From assembly GCA_013426785.1 (NCBI GenBank), contig JACDZI010000001.1, forward strand, positions 93,425 through 157,424: DNA of 64,000 bases. The letters run 5' to 3'. The first letter of the stretch is position 1. Each line of letters opens with the position of its first letter. The notes under the pieces are model-generated. The model did not search any database and was not told where the DNA came from. It worked only from the letters and a program-made list of their open reading frames with translations. The position numbers were made by a program, and so were the translations under genes. Below are positions 1 through 7,698 of this stretch, in pieces. Source of the DNA: Rhodocyclaceae bacterium (GTDB taxonomy: Bacteria > Pseudomonadota > Gammaproteobacteria > Burkholderiales > Rhodocyclaceae).

Positions 1-54
1 GCCGCCAATCCGACCGTGGTGGTGGTTACGGCGATTGATCTGGATAGGAGTTAA
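1..54 (+). CDS. 3' end of an unidentified gene, possibly the toxin partner of the next gene
   Basis: An open frame enters from the left edge and stops at TAA 52-54, two bases before the ATG of the HTH gene. Only 17 residues are visible, ending in VVVVTAIDLDRS. The spacing implies co-transcription. Small DUF4258-type toxins often precede HTH antitoxins of the kind that follows and end in a similar hydrophobic strand, so a toxin partner is plausible. The fragment is too short to identify. Confidence 0.4.
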   Translation, partial: AANPTVVVVTAIDLDRS

Positions 55-56
55 GC

Positions 57-521
57 ATGATTCGCTGGGACGATATGGGGCTGAAAAACGTATGGCTGGC
101 CAATGGCTATGAGCGCGTGCAAACGCCCTATGGCAGCGGCCTGCGCTTTGACGATGTGGCAGGTCTGACGCGGACGGTTTGCACGGCGCTGGCTCGCAAG
201 CCCGGCAAGCTCTCGGGTATCGAGTTCCGCTACCTGCGCAGCGCCGGTATGGCCCTGTCACAAGCTGGCCTGGGCAAGTTGATGGGCATCGATGCCCAAT
301 CGATTGCCCGCTGGGAGAAAACCGGCAAGGTGCCCAAGTGGGCAAACCGCATGATCCGGCTGGTATTCGAAGCACACGCCGACGGTAATGCGGCGATTCG
401 TCGTGTAGTGAACCGGATCAACGACGTCGACCGACTCATCAACCAGCGCATTGTCTTGGAACAATCGCCGAAAGGCTGGCAGGCACGGGCCGGCGAGGAT
501 GCCGAGTCCGCCATTGCCTGA
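57..521 (+). CDS. HTH-domain protein, antitoxin-like regulator
   Basis: A 154-residue cytosolic protein. A helix-turn-helix of the XRE/MqsA-antitoxin kind is visible at about residues 60-100, with the stretches MALSQAGLGKLMG and SIARWEKTGKVPKWA. The tail contains NRINDVDRLINQR, a likely dimerisation helix. Proteins of this shape occur as the second gene of DUF4258-HTH toxin-antitoxin pairs and usually autorepress the pair. No zinc ribbon is present, so it is not a full MqsA. It starts two bases after the preceding stop and converges on hsdS with a dispersed repeat in the gap. The family call rests on overall resemblance and is moderately sure. Confidence 0.6.
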   Translation: MIRWDDMGLKNVWLANGYERVQTPYGSGLRFDDVAGLTRTVCTALARKPGKLSGIEFRYLRSAGMALSQAGLGKLMGIDAQSIARWEKTGKVPKWANRMIRLVFEAHADGNAAIRRVVNRINDVDRLINQRIVLEQSPKGWQARAGEDAESAIA

Positions 522-542
522 CGCATCCCGCCTGCCGGCCTG

Positions 543-567
543 AAAAGTCGGCGCTGGCGGGACGGCG
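543..567 (+). repeat. Dispersed 24-bp repeat, copy 1 (convergent junction)
   Basis: Copy of the window-wide repeat (core GTCGGCGCTGGCGGGAC, preceded by AAAA). It lies in the 54-bp gap between the convergent stops of the HTH gene and hsdS. Confidence 0.9.
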
Positions 568-575
568 CAGCGGGC

Positions 576-1769
576 CTACAGCCCCCCGGAAAACGCCTGA
601 TGCAGCAGCGATTTCTTCAACTCATCCAGCGCCGCGAGCTTTTGCCGGTAGAGGGATTCGAGGCGTTGGGTTTCGGCAGCGAGGGTACTGAGTTTTGCTG
701 TCATTGCCTCTTGGACGGCCATCGGTAGTCGAGGAACTTCAAAACCGCGCAGTACCTTGAGGGAAACTGTTTTCTGAGCCGTTCCGGTCGCGCCATCGTT
801 TGCCTGCCGAACGATCTGCGGCGACATGAGCAAATAGTAGAGCCATTCACTGCGGACATCAGATTTTGGACGCACGAGGCCAATGTGGCGCTGAAAGCAA
901 AAGTCTTGCTGCTCTTTGAGAAAGACTGGAATACCAAATGAACCGGTCACCGTGTAAAGGACATCGCCAACTCTGGGTTTCTTGTTTGGCTTCAGGGAGT
1001 CGAAATACTCACGCGATACCTTGAACGTATCGGAGAAATCGATAGTGCGGGAGTCCTTGGCGACATTGCCGATGGTAATGAATGGCACACCGCTTGCCGC
1101 CTTTGGTGGTGGCATGTGGTCGCCGTCTGTAATGTCAGTCGCCAAGTCTGCAAGCGCTACCAGTTCGCACATCTCCCAAGCGTCTGCGAAAACCGCTTGC
1201 AGATGGCTTTCAAACAACGCGCGGGCATTCTGGAGGTTCTGTTCGGCGTTGGCCTTGGCGGTGGCGATGCCGTCGAAGGCTTCGTCGAGGATGGCGACGA
1301 TGCGGTGTTGTTCGGGGAGCGGGGGAAGCGGAATCGGCACTTCCTTCAGCTTCCCGCCTGAAAGTTCCTTGAATGTGGCACCCGTTCCCAAGTCGTTGAG
1401 CAGCGGAACGATGCTTGCCAAGTAGTAGTAGAGGTATTTGCAGTCAAGCTCGGCTTTCGGCACCAACCCTTTGCAACCTTGGTTGGTGGCCATCGGCACC
1501 GTGTTGATGACCAAGTGGCCTATCGGTGCGCGCGATGAAAGGATGACTGACTGAGCAGGCAGCAGCCTTGCAGAACTGTTCTGCAAGCCGGCATCGGTGA
1601 TGGTGCGCTCGGTTTGGTCGACGTAAGGCGTAGCCCGCTTTCCCATCTCGGCGGGAGTGATCCACTGATGTGGCCCATCCCAATACTCGGGCACACATGT
1701 TTTTGGTGTTCCGCCGTTGACCACTTCGCAAACCGCGTCGATGGTCTTGCGTTGCCACCCAGCCTTCAC
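576..1769 (-). CDS. hsdS: Type I restriction-modification specificity subunit HsdS
   Basis: A 397-residue specificity subunit that would direct the HsdM methylase to a bipartite DNA target. Two target-recognition domains are visible, at about residues 5-150 and 200-345. Each is followed by a conserved helical spacer (PLPEQHRIVAILDEAF and ETQRLESLYRQKLAALDEL). The ORF track gives a 669-residue frame, but its first 272 residues are antisense of hsdM. The likely start is a GTG at 1769, whose GTGA overlaps the hsdM stop, the usual coupling for hsdM-hsdS. The gene converges on an HTH gene, so no hsdR follows it here. Confidence 0.85.
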   Translation of the reverse strand: MKAGWQRKTIDAVCEVVNGGTPKTCVPEYWDGPHQWITPAEMGKRATPYVDQTERTITDAGLQNSSARLLPAQSVILSSRAPIGHLVINTVPMATNQGCKGLVPKAELDCKYLYYYLASIVPLLNDLGTGATFKELSGGKLKEVPIPLPPLPEQHRIVAILDEAFDGIATAKANAEQNLQNARALFESHLQAVFADAWEMCELVALADLATDITDGDHMPPPKAASGVPFITIGNVAKDSRTIDFSDTFKVSREYFDSLKPNKKPRVGDVLYTVTGSFGIPVFLKEQQDFCFQRHIGLVRPKSDVRSEWLYYLLMSPQIVRQANDGATGTAQKTVSLKVLRGFEVPRLPMAVQEAMTAKLSTLAAETQRLESLYRQKLAALDELKKSLLHQAFSGGL

Positions 1770-3217
1770 AGCATCGCCCTGATCTTCGCCAGCACTTCCG
1801 CGCTCTCGGCATCCAGCGCGGCGATTTCGTCCATGATGTCCTGCGGGCTGCGGTGGGCGACGGCCTCGCCGCCGTTGGGGTTCTTCACCGAGAGGTCGTA
1901 GCTTGCCGTCCCGCCAGCGCCGACTTTTACCGTCCAGCTTTTCGGCGAGTCGGCAAAGGTCTTTTGCAGTTCGACAAACTCGGCGAGGTCGGCGTCGTTG
2001 AGCGGGTTGGTCTTGCCGAGGTTGCGGCCGGGGTCGAGCTGGTAGTACCAGACCTGCCGCGTCGGCGCGCCTTTCTCGAAGAACAGCACGACGGTCTTGA
2101 CGCCCGCGCCCTGGAAGGTGCCGCCGGGACAATCGAGGATGGTGTGCAGGTTGCAGCTTTCCAATAACAACTTGCGCAGGCTGACCGAGGCGTTGTCGGT
2201 GTTGCTCAGAAACGTGTTCTTGATCACCACGCCGGCGCGGCCGCCGGCCTTGAGCAGCTTGATGAAGTGCTGGAGGAACAGGAAAGCCGTCTCGCCGGTG
2301 CGGATCGGGAAGTTCTGCTGCACCTCCTTGCGCTCCTTGCCGCCGAAGGGCGGATTGGCGAGGATGACGTCGAAACGGTCTTTTTCCTGCACGTCGGCGA
2401 GGTTCATGGCCAGCGTGTTGGTGTGCGCGATGTTGGGCGCCTCGATGCCATGCAGGATCATGTTCATGATCGCGATGACGTAGGCCAGCGACTTCTTTTC
2501 GATGCCGTAAAAACTGCGGTCCTGTAGCGTCTTCAGGTCGCTGGTGGTGAGCTTGCCGGCCTTGAGATGGTCGAAGGCTTCGCACAAAAAGCCGGCGCTG
2601 CCGCAGGCGCCGTCGTAGATGCGCTCGCCGATCTGCGGCCTGACCACCTGCACGATGGCGCGGATCAGCGGGCGCGGCGTGTAGTACTCGCCGCCGTTGC
2701 GCCCGGCGTTGCCCATGTTCTTGATCTTGGCTTCGTAGAGGTGCGAGAGTTCGTGCTTCTCGGCCTGCGAGCGGAAGCGCAGCTCGTCGATGTGATCGAT
2801 GATCTCGCGCAAGTTGTAGCCGCTGTGGATCTTGTTCTTGATCTCGCCGAAGATTTCGCCGATCTTGTATTCGATGGTGTTCGGCCCGCTGGCGCGCTGC
2901 TTGAAGCCATTCAGGTAGGGAAACAGCTTACGGTCGACAAAATCGCGCAGGTCGTCACCGGTTTGCGCCCGGTTGTGGTCGAGCTTGCCGTTTTCGTTCT
3001 TCGGTGCGGCCCAGCTTTCCCAGCGGTAGGGGGCGTCGAGGATGTAGCTGTATTTCCTGCCTTCCAGCGCGGCCTCGGCCGCCTTGTCCTGTTCCAGCCC
3101 ATCAAGGTATTTTAGGAACAGCAGCCAGGAGGTCTGCTCGGTGTAGTCGAGCTCGGTGGTGCAGCCGGCCTCTTTCCAGAGAACGTCGTCGATGTTGCGG
3201 AAGGCCTGCTCGAACAT
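1766..3217 (-). CDS. hsdM: Type I restriction-modification DNA methyltransferase HsdM
   Basis: A 483-residue N6-adenine methyltransferase. The N-terminal HsdM helical domain covers about residues 5-130. The SAM-binding and catalytic core follows, with YDGACGSAGFL (motif I) and the catalytic NPPFGG (motif IV). It starts four bases after the rph stop, so it is probably read from the rph transcript, and overlaps hsdS. Near the C-terminus a dispersed-repeat copy is read in frame as KVGAGGTA, just before YDLSVKNP, where relatives normally have a short variable stretch. Function is probably retained because the catalytic core is intact. The restriction subunit is not in the window. Confidence 0.93.
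   Translation of the reverse strand: MFEQAFRNIDDVLWKEAGCTTELDYTEQTSWLLFLKYLDGLEQDKAAEAALEGRKYSYILDAPYRWESWAAPKNENGKLDHNRAQTGDDLRDFVDRKLFPYLNGFKQRASGPNTIEYKIGEIFGEIKNKIHSGYNLREIIDHIDELRFRSQAEKHELSHLYEAKIKNMGNAGRNGGEYYTPRPLIRAIVQVVRPQIGERIYDGACGSAGFLCEAFDHLKAGKLTTSDLKTLQDRSFYGIEKKSLAYVIAIMNMILHGIEAPNIAHTNTLAMNLADVQEKDRFDVILANPPFGGKERKEVQQNFPIRTGETAFLFLQHFIKLLKAGGRAGVVIKNTFLSNTDNASVSLRKLLLESCNLHTILDCPGGTFQGAGVKTVVLFFEKGAPTRQVWYYQLDPGRNLGKTNPLNDADLAEFVELQKTFADSPKSWTVKVGAGGTASYDLSVKNPNGGEAVAHRSPQDIMDEIAALDAESAEVLAKIRAML
1905..1928 (-). repeat. Dispersed 24-bp repeat, copy 2 (in frame in hsdM)
   Basis: Perfect copy read in frame within HsdM as KVGAGGTA, in the C-terminal region after the methylase core. 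Confidence 0.9.
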
Positions 3218-3220
3218 CGC

Positions 3221-3949
3221 CTACTGCCGTCCCGCCAGCGCCGACTTTTGGGCATTGATGATCTCGCCGATGCCTTTTTCCGCCAGCGCGAGCAGGGCGT
3301 CGAGTTCGGCGCGGGTAAAGGGGGCACCTTCAGCCGTACCCTGGATTTCGCACATGCCGCCGGCGCCGGTCATCACCACGTTCATGTCGGTATCGCAGCT
3401 TGAATCCTCGTCGTAGTTGAGGTCGAGCACGGGCGTGCCAGCAACGATGCCGACCGACACGGCAGCCACGAAGTCCTTCATCGGATGCGCGGCCAGCTTG
3501 CCGGCGGCGACGAGGCCGGAGAGGGCGTCGTGCAGGGCCACGCAGGCGCCGCTGATGGCGGCGCAGCGGGTGCCGCCGTCGGCCTGCAGCACATCGCAGT
3601 CGAGGGTGATCTGGCGTTCGCCCAGTGCGGTCAGATCGGTGACGGCGCGCAGGCTGCGACCGATCAGGCGCTGGATTTCCTGGGTGCGGCCGGACTGCTT
3701 GCCCTTGGCGGCTTCGCGGTCGGTGCGCGTATGCGTGGAGCGCGGCAGCATGCCGTATTCGGCCGTGACCCACCCGGAGCCCCTGCCCTTGAGGAAACCT
3801 GGCACGCGCTCCTCGACGCTGGCGGTGCACAGCACCTTGGTGTGGCCGAATTCGACGAGGACGCTGCCCTCGGCGTGGCGCGTGTAGTGGCGGGTAATGG
3901 TCAGCGGGCGCAGCATGTCGGCGACGCGTTGGTCGGTTCTTTGGGTCAT
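3221..3949 (-). CDS. rph: Ribonuclease PH
   Basis: A 242-residue phosphorolytic 3'-5' exoribonuclease that trims tRNA 3' ends. It shows the family start after [15 protein letters not shown], the phosphate-site stretch around [20 protein letters not shown], and the catalytic region with [12 protein letters not shown] and [10 protein letters not shown] chose ATG 3949 rather than the longer ORF start because the family begins there and the ATG overlaps the stop of the upstream pseudogene (ATGA). The last residues, QKSALAGRQ, are written by a dispersed-repeat copy that also leads into the stop codon, so the native C-terminus has probably been replaced. hsdM follows after three bases. Confidence 0.95.
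   Translation of the reverse strand: MTQRTDQRVADMLRPLTITRHYTRHAEGSVLVEFGHTKVLCTASVEERVPGFLKGRGSGWVTAEYGMLPRSTHTRTDREAAKGKQSGRTQEIQRLIGRSLRAVTDLTALGERQITLDCDVLQADGGTRCAAISGACVALHDALSGLVAAGKLAAHPMKDFVAAVSVGIVAGTPVLDLNYDEDSSCDTDMNVVMTGAGGMCEIQGTAEGAPFTRAELDALLALAEKGIGEIINAQKSALAGRQ
3226..3249 (-). repeat. Dispersed 24-bp repeat, copy 3 (3' end of rph)
   Basis: Perfect copy forming the last codons of rph (read as KSALAGR), a few bases before its stop. Confidence 0.9.
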
Positions 3950-4215
3950 GGCGAATCCTTGCTGTGCAAACGGGTGTGGGTAGTATTGAGGATGCGCGTG
4001 AAATCGTCGGCGGTCCACGGTCCCTGGTCACCCATGTGGCCGAGGTTGCCATATTGCTCGGGCGCGGCATAACCCGGCGTGTAGGTGGGGCGCAGGTCCG
4101 GATCGTTAGCCAGATAGACGATGGGAAACCCACCCACCGAGAGATGGCGCTCGAAGCGGTAGCCGTCGATGACGTGACCAGGCGGCAGGGGTTGGTTGGT
4201 TTGCGGGGGTGGCAT
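3946..4215 (-). pseudogene. Ser/Thr protein kinase remnant with internal deletion
   Basis: An 89-residue frame beginning MPPPQTNQPLPPGH. It holds the glycine-loop region of a Hanks-type kinase (YRFERHLSVGGFPIVYLAND) joined directly to the activation-segment end (TYTPGYAAPEQYGNLGHMG), then stops after a short tail. The N-lobe lysine, the HRD catalytic loop, the DFG motif and the C-lobe are absent, so it cannot be an active kinase. It reads as a gene with a large in-frame internal deletion and a lost 3' end. Its TGA overlaps the rph ATG, so it may now serve only as a translated leader for rph. The longer ORF start at 4308 has no kinase similarity. Confidence 0.75.
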
Positions 4216-4300
4216 CAAGGCACATTGTAGTTCTCGCCGGAGCGGTTCCGGCAGCCTGTTTAAGGTAAGCTCGCCCGCTTCACTGCAAGGAATACCGCCC

Positions 4301-5170
4301 ATGAGCATTCACAGCATGACCGGCTATGCCGCCCTCGACCGCGACCTCGGCCACGCCAACCTGCACCTCGAACTGAAAAGCGTCAATGGCCGTTTTCTCG
4401 ACCTCAATTTCCGCTGCGGCGAGGAACTGCGTTTCCTCGAAATGCCCATTCGAGAGCGCCTGACCGCCGCCATCGGCCGCGGCAAGCTCGATTGCCGGCT
4501 CTACCTGCAACCCAACGATGCCGCCACGCCGCAACTGGCACCGAATCTCGCCCTGATGAAACAACTCGCCGCCCTCGAAACCGATGTGCGCGCCGCGCTG
4601 CCCACCGCCGCGCCGCTGACCGTCGCCGAAGTCTTGCGCTGGCCGGGTGTGCTGACCAGCGAGGCGGCCACGCCGGAACGGCTGCAGGTGGAATGTTCCG
4701 CCCTGATCGACGCCGTGCTGGCGGAATTCCTCGCCAGCCGGGCACGCGAGGGCGCGGGCCTGGGCGACGTGTTGCGCGAGCGCACGGCCCGCATGCGTGC
4801 CGAGATTGCCAAGGTCGAACCGATGGTGCCCACCGCCATCGCCGACTACACCGGACGGCTGGCGACCAAGTTGCGCGAGGCCGTCGCCAATCTGGATGAA
4901 GACCGCATCCGCCAGGAAATCGGCGTGTTTGCCGCCAAGATCGATGTCGCCGAAGAGCTCGCCCGCCTGATCACCCACCTCGGCGAGGTCGAGCGCGTGC
5001 TCGACAAGGGTGGTGCCGTCGGCAAGCGTCTCGACTTCCTGATGCAGGAACTCAACCGCGAGGCCAACACGCTGGCCTCGAAATCCGTGTCGGCGGCGGT
5101 GACCGCCATCGCGCTGGAACTCAAACTGCTGATCGAGCAGATGCGGGAGCAGGTGCAGAATCTGGAATAA
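4301..5170 (+). CDS. yicC: YicC/YloC family endoribonuclease
   Basis: A 289-residue protein of the YicC family, recently recognised as endoribonucleases acting on RNA and small RNAs. It shows the family start MSIHSMTGYA, the segment LELKSVNGRFLDLNFR, and the conserved C-terminal block LDFLMQELNREANTLASKS with the acidic residues HLGEVE just before. The ATG at 4301 is preceded by an AAGGA ribosome site; the ORF-track start 35 codons upstream is a shadow. It is divergent from the rph operon and followed by two hairpins. yicC beside rph is a common chromosomal arrangement in proteobacteria. Confidence 0.93.
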   Translation: MSIHSMTGYAALDRDLGHANLHLELKSVNGRFLDLNFRCGEELRFLEMPIRERLTAAIGRGKLDCRLYLQPNDAATPQLAPNLALMKQLAALETDVRAALPTAAPLTVAEVLRWPGVLTSEAATPERLQVECSALIDAVLAEFLASRAREGAGLGDVLRERTARMRAEIAKVEPMVPTAIADYTGRLATKLREAVANLDEDRIRQEIGVFAAKIDVAEELARLITHLGEVERVLDKGGAVGKRLDFLMQELNREANTLASKSVSAAVTAIALELKLLIEQMREQVQNLE

Positions 5171-5172
5171 GA

Positions 5173-5220
5173 CCCTGCCAGGGGTGGCAGGGAAACCGGG
5201 CGAACCCGGAAAAAATATTT
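5173..5220 (+). terminator. Tandem hairpins after yicC
   Basis: Two perfect stems follow the yicC stop: CCCTGCCA/TGGCAGGG with a GGGG loop at 5173-5192, and CCGGG/CCCGG with a CGAA loop at 5196-5209. An A-rich run (AAAAAATATTT) follows. The geometry suits a transcription end or attenuator before the RiPP operon, although a T-run on the + strand is poor. Confidence 0.45.
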
Positions 5221-5231
5221 CCGAGTAATCC

Positions 5232-5257
5232 TGTAAGAAATGAGCTGTCGCTTCGTC
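5232..5257 (+). promoter_or_regulatory. Candidate ECF-sigma promoter of the RiPP operon
   Basis: TGTAA at 5232-5236 and CGTC(TAAT) at 5254-5257 are separated by 17 bases, 40 bases ahead of the precursor ATG. A GTAA-type -35 with a CGTC-type -10 is common for ECF factors, and the operon carries its own ECF sigma gene. It is therefore a plausible autoregulated promoter. The match is by eye and untested. Confidence 0.4.
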
Positions 5258-5296
5258 TAATCGTTGCAACACCCTCAACCCCTACAGGAGACCCAC

Positions 5297-5620
5297 ATGA
5301 AAAACCGTAAAACCCGGCTGATGCTCGCCACCGGCGTTGCCTTAGTGACCAACGCCGCCCTCTCCCCTGCGCAGGCGGCGGACAATCCCTTCGGGATGAC
5401 CAAGCTTGGGAGCGGCTACCAACTTGCCCAAGCCGACAAGAAAACCGACGGCAAATGCGGTGAGGCCAAATGCGGTGCCGCCAAGACCAGCGAGAAGAAG
5501 AAGGACGCCAGTTGCGGCGGCGACAAAAAGAAAGATGCCAACTGCGGCGCCGACAAGAAAAAGGATGCTTCCTGCGGCGCCGACAAGAAAAAGGATGCTT
5601 CCTGCGGCGCCAAGAAGTAA
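5297..5620 (+). CDS. bufA: Cys-repeat RiPP precursor (bufferin/HvfA-like)
   Basis: A 107-residue secreted precursor peptide. A Sec signal peptide spans about residues 1-30 and ends LSPAQAAD. The mature part begins with DGKCGEAKCG, matching the EGKCG-type motif whose cysteines are converted by DUF692 enzymes to thioamide/oxazolone copper ligands in the HvfA/bufferin families. Four units of the form DKKKDA(S/N)CG follow, giving six cysteines in all. Two 30-bp units at 5551-5580 and 5581-5610 are identical in DNA, so the repeat number can probably change by slippage or recombination. It is the first gene of the operon. Copper binding is inferred from the family. Confidence 0.85.
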   Translation: MKNRKTRLMLATGVALVTNAALSPAQAADNPFGMTKLGSGYQLAQADKKTDGKCGEAKCGAAKTSEKKKDASCGGDKKKDANCGADKKKDASCGADKKKDASCGAKK

Positions 5621-5630
5621 GGCTGCCACG

Positions 5631-6473
5631 ATGACAACAGCCCGGATTTCCGGTGCTGGCCTCGGCTTCAGGCGGGAGATGATCCCCGCCCTGAAGGCCG
5701 GCGTGCCACCCCCGATCGATTTCTTCGAACTGGCCCCGGAGAACTGGGCCGGCATGGGCGGCCGTTCGGCGAAGCATCTGCGAGAATTTACCGAGCGCTT
5801 CCCCTTTGTCTGCCACGGCCTTTCGCTCGACCTCGGCGGCCTGCGGCCGCTGGATGTCGACCTGCTCGAACGCATCGGCACTTTCATGCGCGCGCACGGT
5901 ATGTCCCTCTATACCGAACACCTTTCCTGGTGCGGCGACGATGGCCACCTCTACGACCTGCTGCCGATCCCCTGCACCGGCGATGCCGTGCGCTGGGTCG
6001 CCGGCCGCATCCGCCAGGCGCAGGACATCCTCGGCCTGCGCCTGGGCATCGAAAACGCCTCCTACTACGTCGCCCCGCCGGGCGCCGAGATGGGCGAGGC
6101 CGAATTCATCCGCGCGGTGATCGGGGAAGCCGACTGCCTGCTGCACCTGGATGTGAATAACGTCTATGTGAACAGCCGCAACTTCGGCTTCGACCCGCTC
6201 GCCTTCATCGACGCACTGCCGCTGGAGCGGACCTGCTACCTGCACATGGCCGGCCATTACGTCGAACCGGATGGCCTGCTGGTCGATACGCACGGCGCAC
6301 CGGTGATCGACCCGGTATGGGCGCTGCTCGACGCCGTGTATGCGCGCGTCGGCCCGCAGCCGACCTGCCTCGAACGCGATTTCAACCTCCCCGCATTGGA
6401 CGATCTGGCGGGCGAAGTGGCGCAGATCGCCGCCGCGCAGGGCCGCTGCCAGCCGGCGAGAAAGGCCACCTGA
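5631..6473 (+). CDS. bufB: DUF692 multinuclear iron RiPP-modifying enzyme (HvfB/BufB)
   Basis: A 280-residue TIM-barrel protein of the DUF692 family (MbnB, TglH, ChrH, HvfB/BufB), which uses a multinuclear iron centre and O2 to convert cysteines in a precursor peptide. Family motifs are FFELAPENW, the histidine in YTEHLSWCG, IENASYY, LLHLDVNNVYVN, the histidines in HMAGHY and the segment CLERDFNLP. The ATG lies 10 bases after the precursor stop. The stop overlaps the next start as TGATG, implying translational coupling to its partner subunit. Confidence 0.93.
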   Translation: MTTARISGAGLGFRREMIPALKAGVPPPIDFFELAPENWAGMGGRSAKHLREFTERFPFVCHGLSLDLGGLRPLDVDLLERIGTFMRAHGMSLYTEHLSWCGDDGHLYDLLPIPCTGDAVRWVAGRIRQAQDILGLRLGIENASYYVAPPGAEMGEAEFIRAVIGEADCLLHLDVNNVYVNSRNFGFDPLAFIDALPLERTCYLHMAGHYVEPDGLLVDTHGAPVIDPVWALLDAVYARVGPQPTCLERDFNLPALDDLAGEVAQIAAAQGRCQPARKAT

Positions 6474-7210
6474 TGTACGCCTTCCAGCAGTTCCAGCACG
6501 AATTCGGCCGCCACCTGCGCGACCCGCACCGCGCCCCCCGTCCCGCCGGCGTGCCGGCACGGCCCGCCGCCCTCTACGGCGAGCTGCTGCTCAACAACCT
6601 CACCGGCTTCCTCGACGCCTGCTACCCGGTGACGCGCGCCGTGCTCGGCGCGCGGCGCTGGCGCCGGCTCCAGCGCGCTTTCTTCCGGGAAGCGCGCTGC
6701 CGGACGCCGTGGTTCCGCGAGATCCCGCGCGCGTTCCTCGACTGGCTGCTCGCCGCAGACAAGGGCACTGCCGGTCCGGCCTGGCTCGGGGATCTGGCCC
6801 ACTATGAGTGGGTGGATCTGGCGCTCGACGTGATGGAGGTCGCCACGCCCGCCCACGACCCGAAGGGCGACCTGCTGGCCGGCGTGCCCGTGCTAGCGCC
6901 GGCATTGATGAATCTCGCCTATGCCTGGCCGGTGCAGCGCATCGGCCCCGATTACCGGCCGCGCAAGCCGCAATCGGTCCGGCTGCTGGTGTTGCGCGAC
7001 CGCGATGATGTCGTGCGCTTCGTCGAGCTGAACCGCGTCAGCGCGCGGCTCGTCGACCTGCTGTTGCAGGGCAGCCAAACAGGAGGCGAAGCCTGCCGGC
7101 AGGTGGCACGGGAAATCAGCCATCCCGATCCCGCTGCCGTCGTCGCGCATGGGGCGGTGCAGCTCGAAGCTTTGCGCGCCGCCGGCGCCATCCTTGGAAT
7201 CCACACATGA
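6473..7210 (+). CDS. bufC: DUF692 partner protein (HvfC/BufC, DUF2063 domain)
   Basis: A 245-residue protein with an N-terminal DUF2063 domain (segments ALYGELLLNNLTGFLDACYPV and FLDWLLA), once annotated as DNA-binding. In RiPP operons it is the partner that recruits the precursor to the DUF692 enzyme. The C-terminal half has a beta-rich domain with a Tyr/Trp-rich strand (LAYAWPVQRI). Start and stop overlap both neighbours by one to four bases. A role in precursor recognition follows from the MbnC/HvfC/BufC families. Confidence 0.88.
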   Translation: MYAFQQFQHEFGRHLRDPHRAPRPAGVPARPAALYGELLLNNLTGFLDACYPVTRAVLGARRWRRLQRAFFREARCRTPWFREIPRAFLDWLLAADKGTAGPAWLGDLAHYEWVDLALDVMEVATPAHDPKGDLLAGVPVLAPALMNLAYAWPVQRIGPDYRPRKPQSVRLLVLRDRDDVVRFVELNRVSARLVDLLLQGSQTGGEACRQVAREISHPDPAAVVAHGAVQLEALRAAGAILGIHT

Positions 7211-7698
7211 AGGCCCTCGCGCGCAAGGCACTCGCCGGCATCGATGCCGGCGGACTGTGGGTCGGCCTGCTCGGCCTGCGCCTGATCCTCGGCTGGGAAT
7301 ATTTCGAGTCCGGGCTGGAGAAGTTTCGCGGCGAGAACTGGTTCGCCGAGATTCACGCCAGCTTCCTCTTCCCCTTCAACCTGGTGCCGACGGACATCAG
7401 CTGGCAACTGGCCACCTGGTCGGAACTGCTGGGCGGCATCGCGCTGGTGATCGGCCTCGGCACGCGCTTCTTCGGCGCCTCGCTGTTCATCCTCACCCTC
7501 GTCGCCATCGCCAGCGTGCACTGGCCGGCCGAGTGGGCGACACTGGCCGAATTGGCGCAAGGCTACGCATTGACCGACAAAGGCCACGGCAACTACAAGC
7601 TGCCGCTGATCTTCCTGGCCATGCTGCTGCCGCTGATCCTCGCCGGCCCGGGCAAGCTCTCCGTCGATGCGCTGTTCCGGCGTAGCATGGCGCGATGA
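7207..7698 (+). CDS. DoxX family inner-membrane protein of the RiPP operon
   Basis: A 163-residue DoxX family membrane protein with about four hydrophobic segments, including GLLGLRLILGWEYFESGLEKF at the N-terminus, ELLGGIALVIGLGTRFFGA, FILTLVAIASVHW and LPLIFLAMLLPLILAG. DoxX proteins are regular fourth members of HvfABCD/bufferin operons, where they may serve in electron supply or in handling of the modified peptide. The exact role is unknown. It overlaps bufC (ATGA) and the sigma gene (ATGA). Confidence 0.88.
   Translation: MKALARKALAGIDAGGLWVGLLGLRLILGWEYFESGLEKFRGENWFAEIHASFLFPFNLVPTDISWQLATWSELLGGIALVIGLGTRFFGASLFILTLVAIASVHWPAEWATLAELAQGYALTDKGHGNYKLPLIFLAMLLPLILAGPGKLSVDALFRRSMAR

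Noticed and set aside
543-567. Dispersed repeat as an intrinsic terminator hairpin
   Set aside because: The T4 end after a GC-rich stretch suggests one, but the repeat has no inverted arms beyond GTC/GAC, so it cannot form a terminator stem by itself.
1770-2585. First 272 codons of the 669-residue hsdS ORF
   Set aside because: They are another frame of hsdM; the HsdS family start and the GTGA overlap place the true start at 1769.
3231-3245. Dispersed repeat as a Neisseria-type DNA uptake sequence
   Set aside because: The GCCGTC start is shared, but the conserved unit is twice as long, far rarer, and concentrated at gene ends, unlike uptake sequences. Not excluded, only less likely.
5121-6560. 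479-residue minus-strand ORF antisense to the RiPP operon
   Set aside because: Arg/Gly-rich shadow of the real + strand genes; the opposite strand has clear family motifs in every part.
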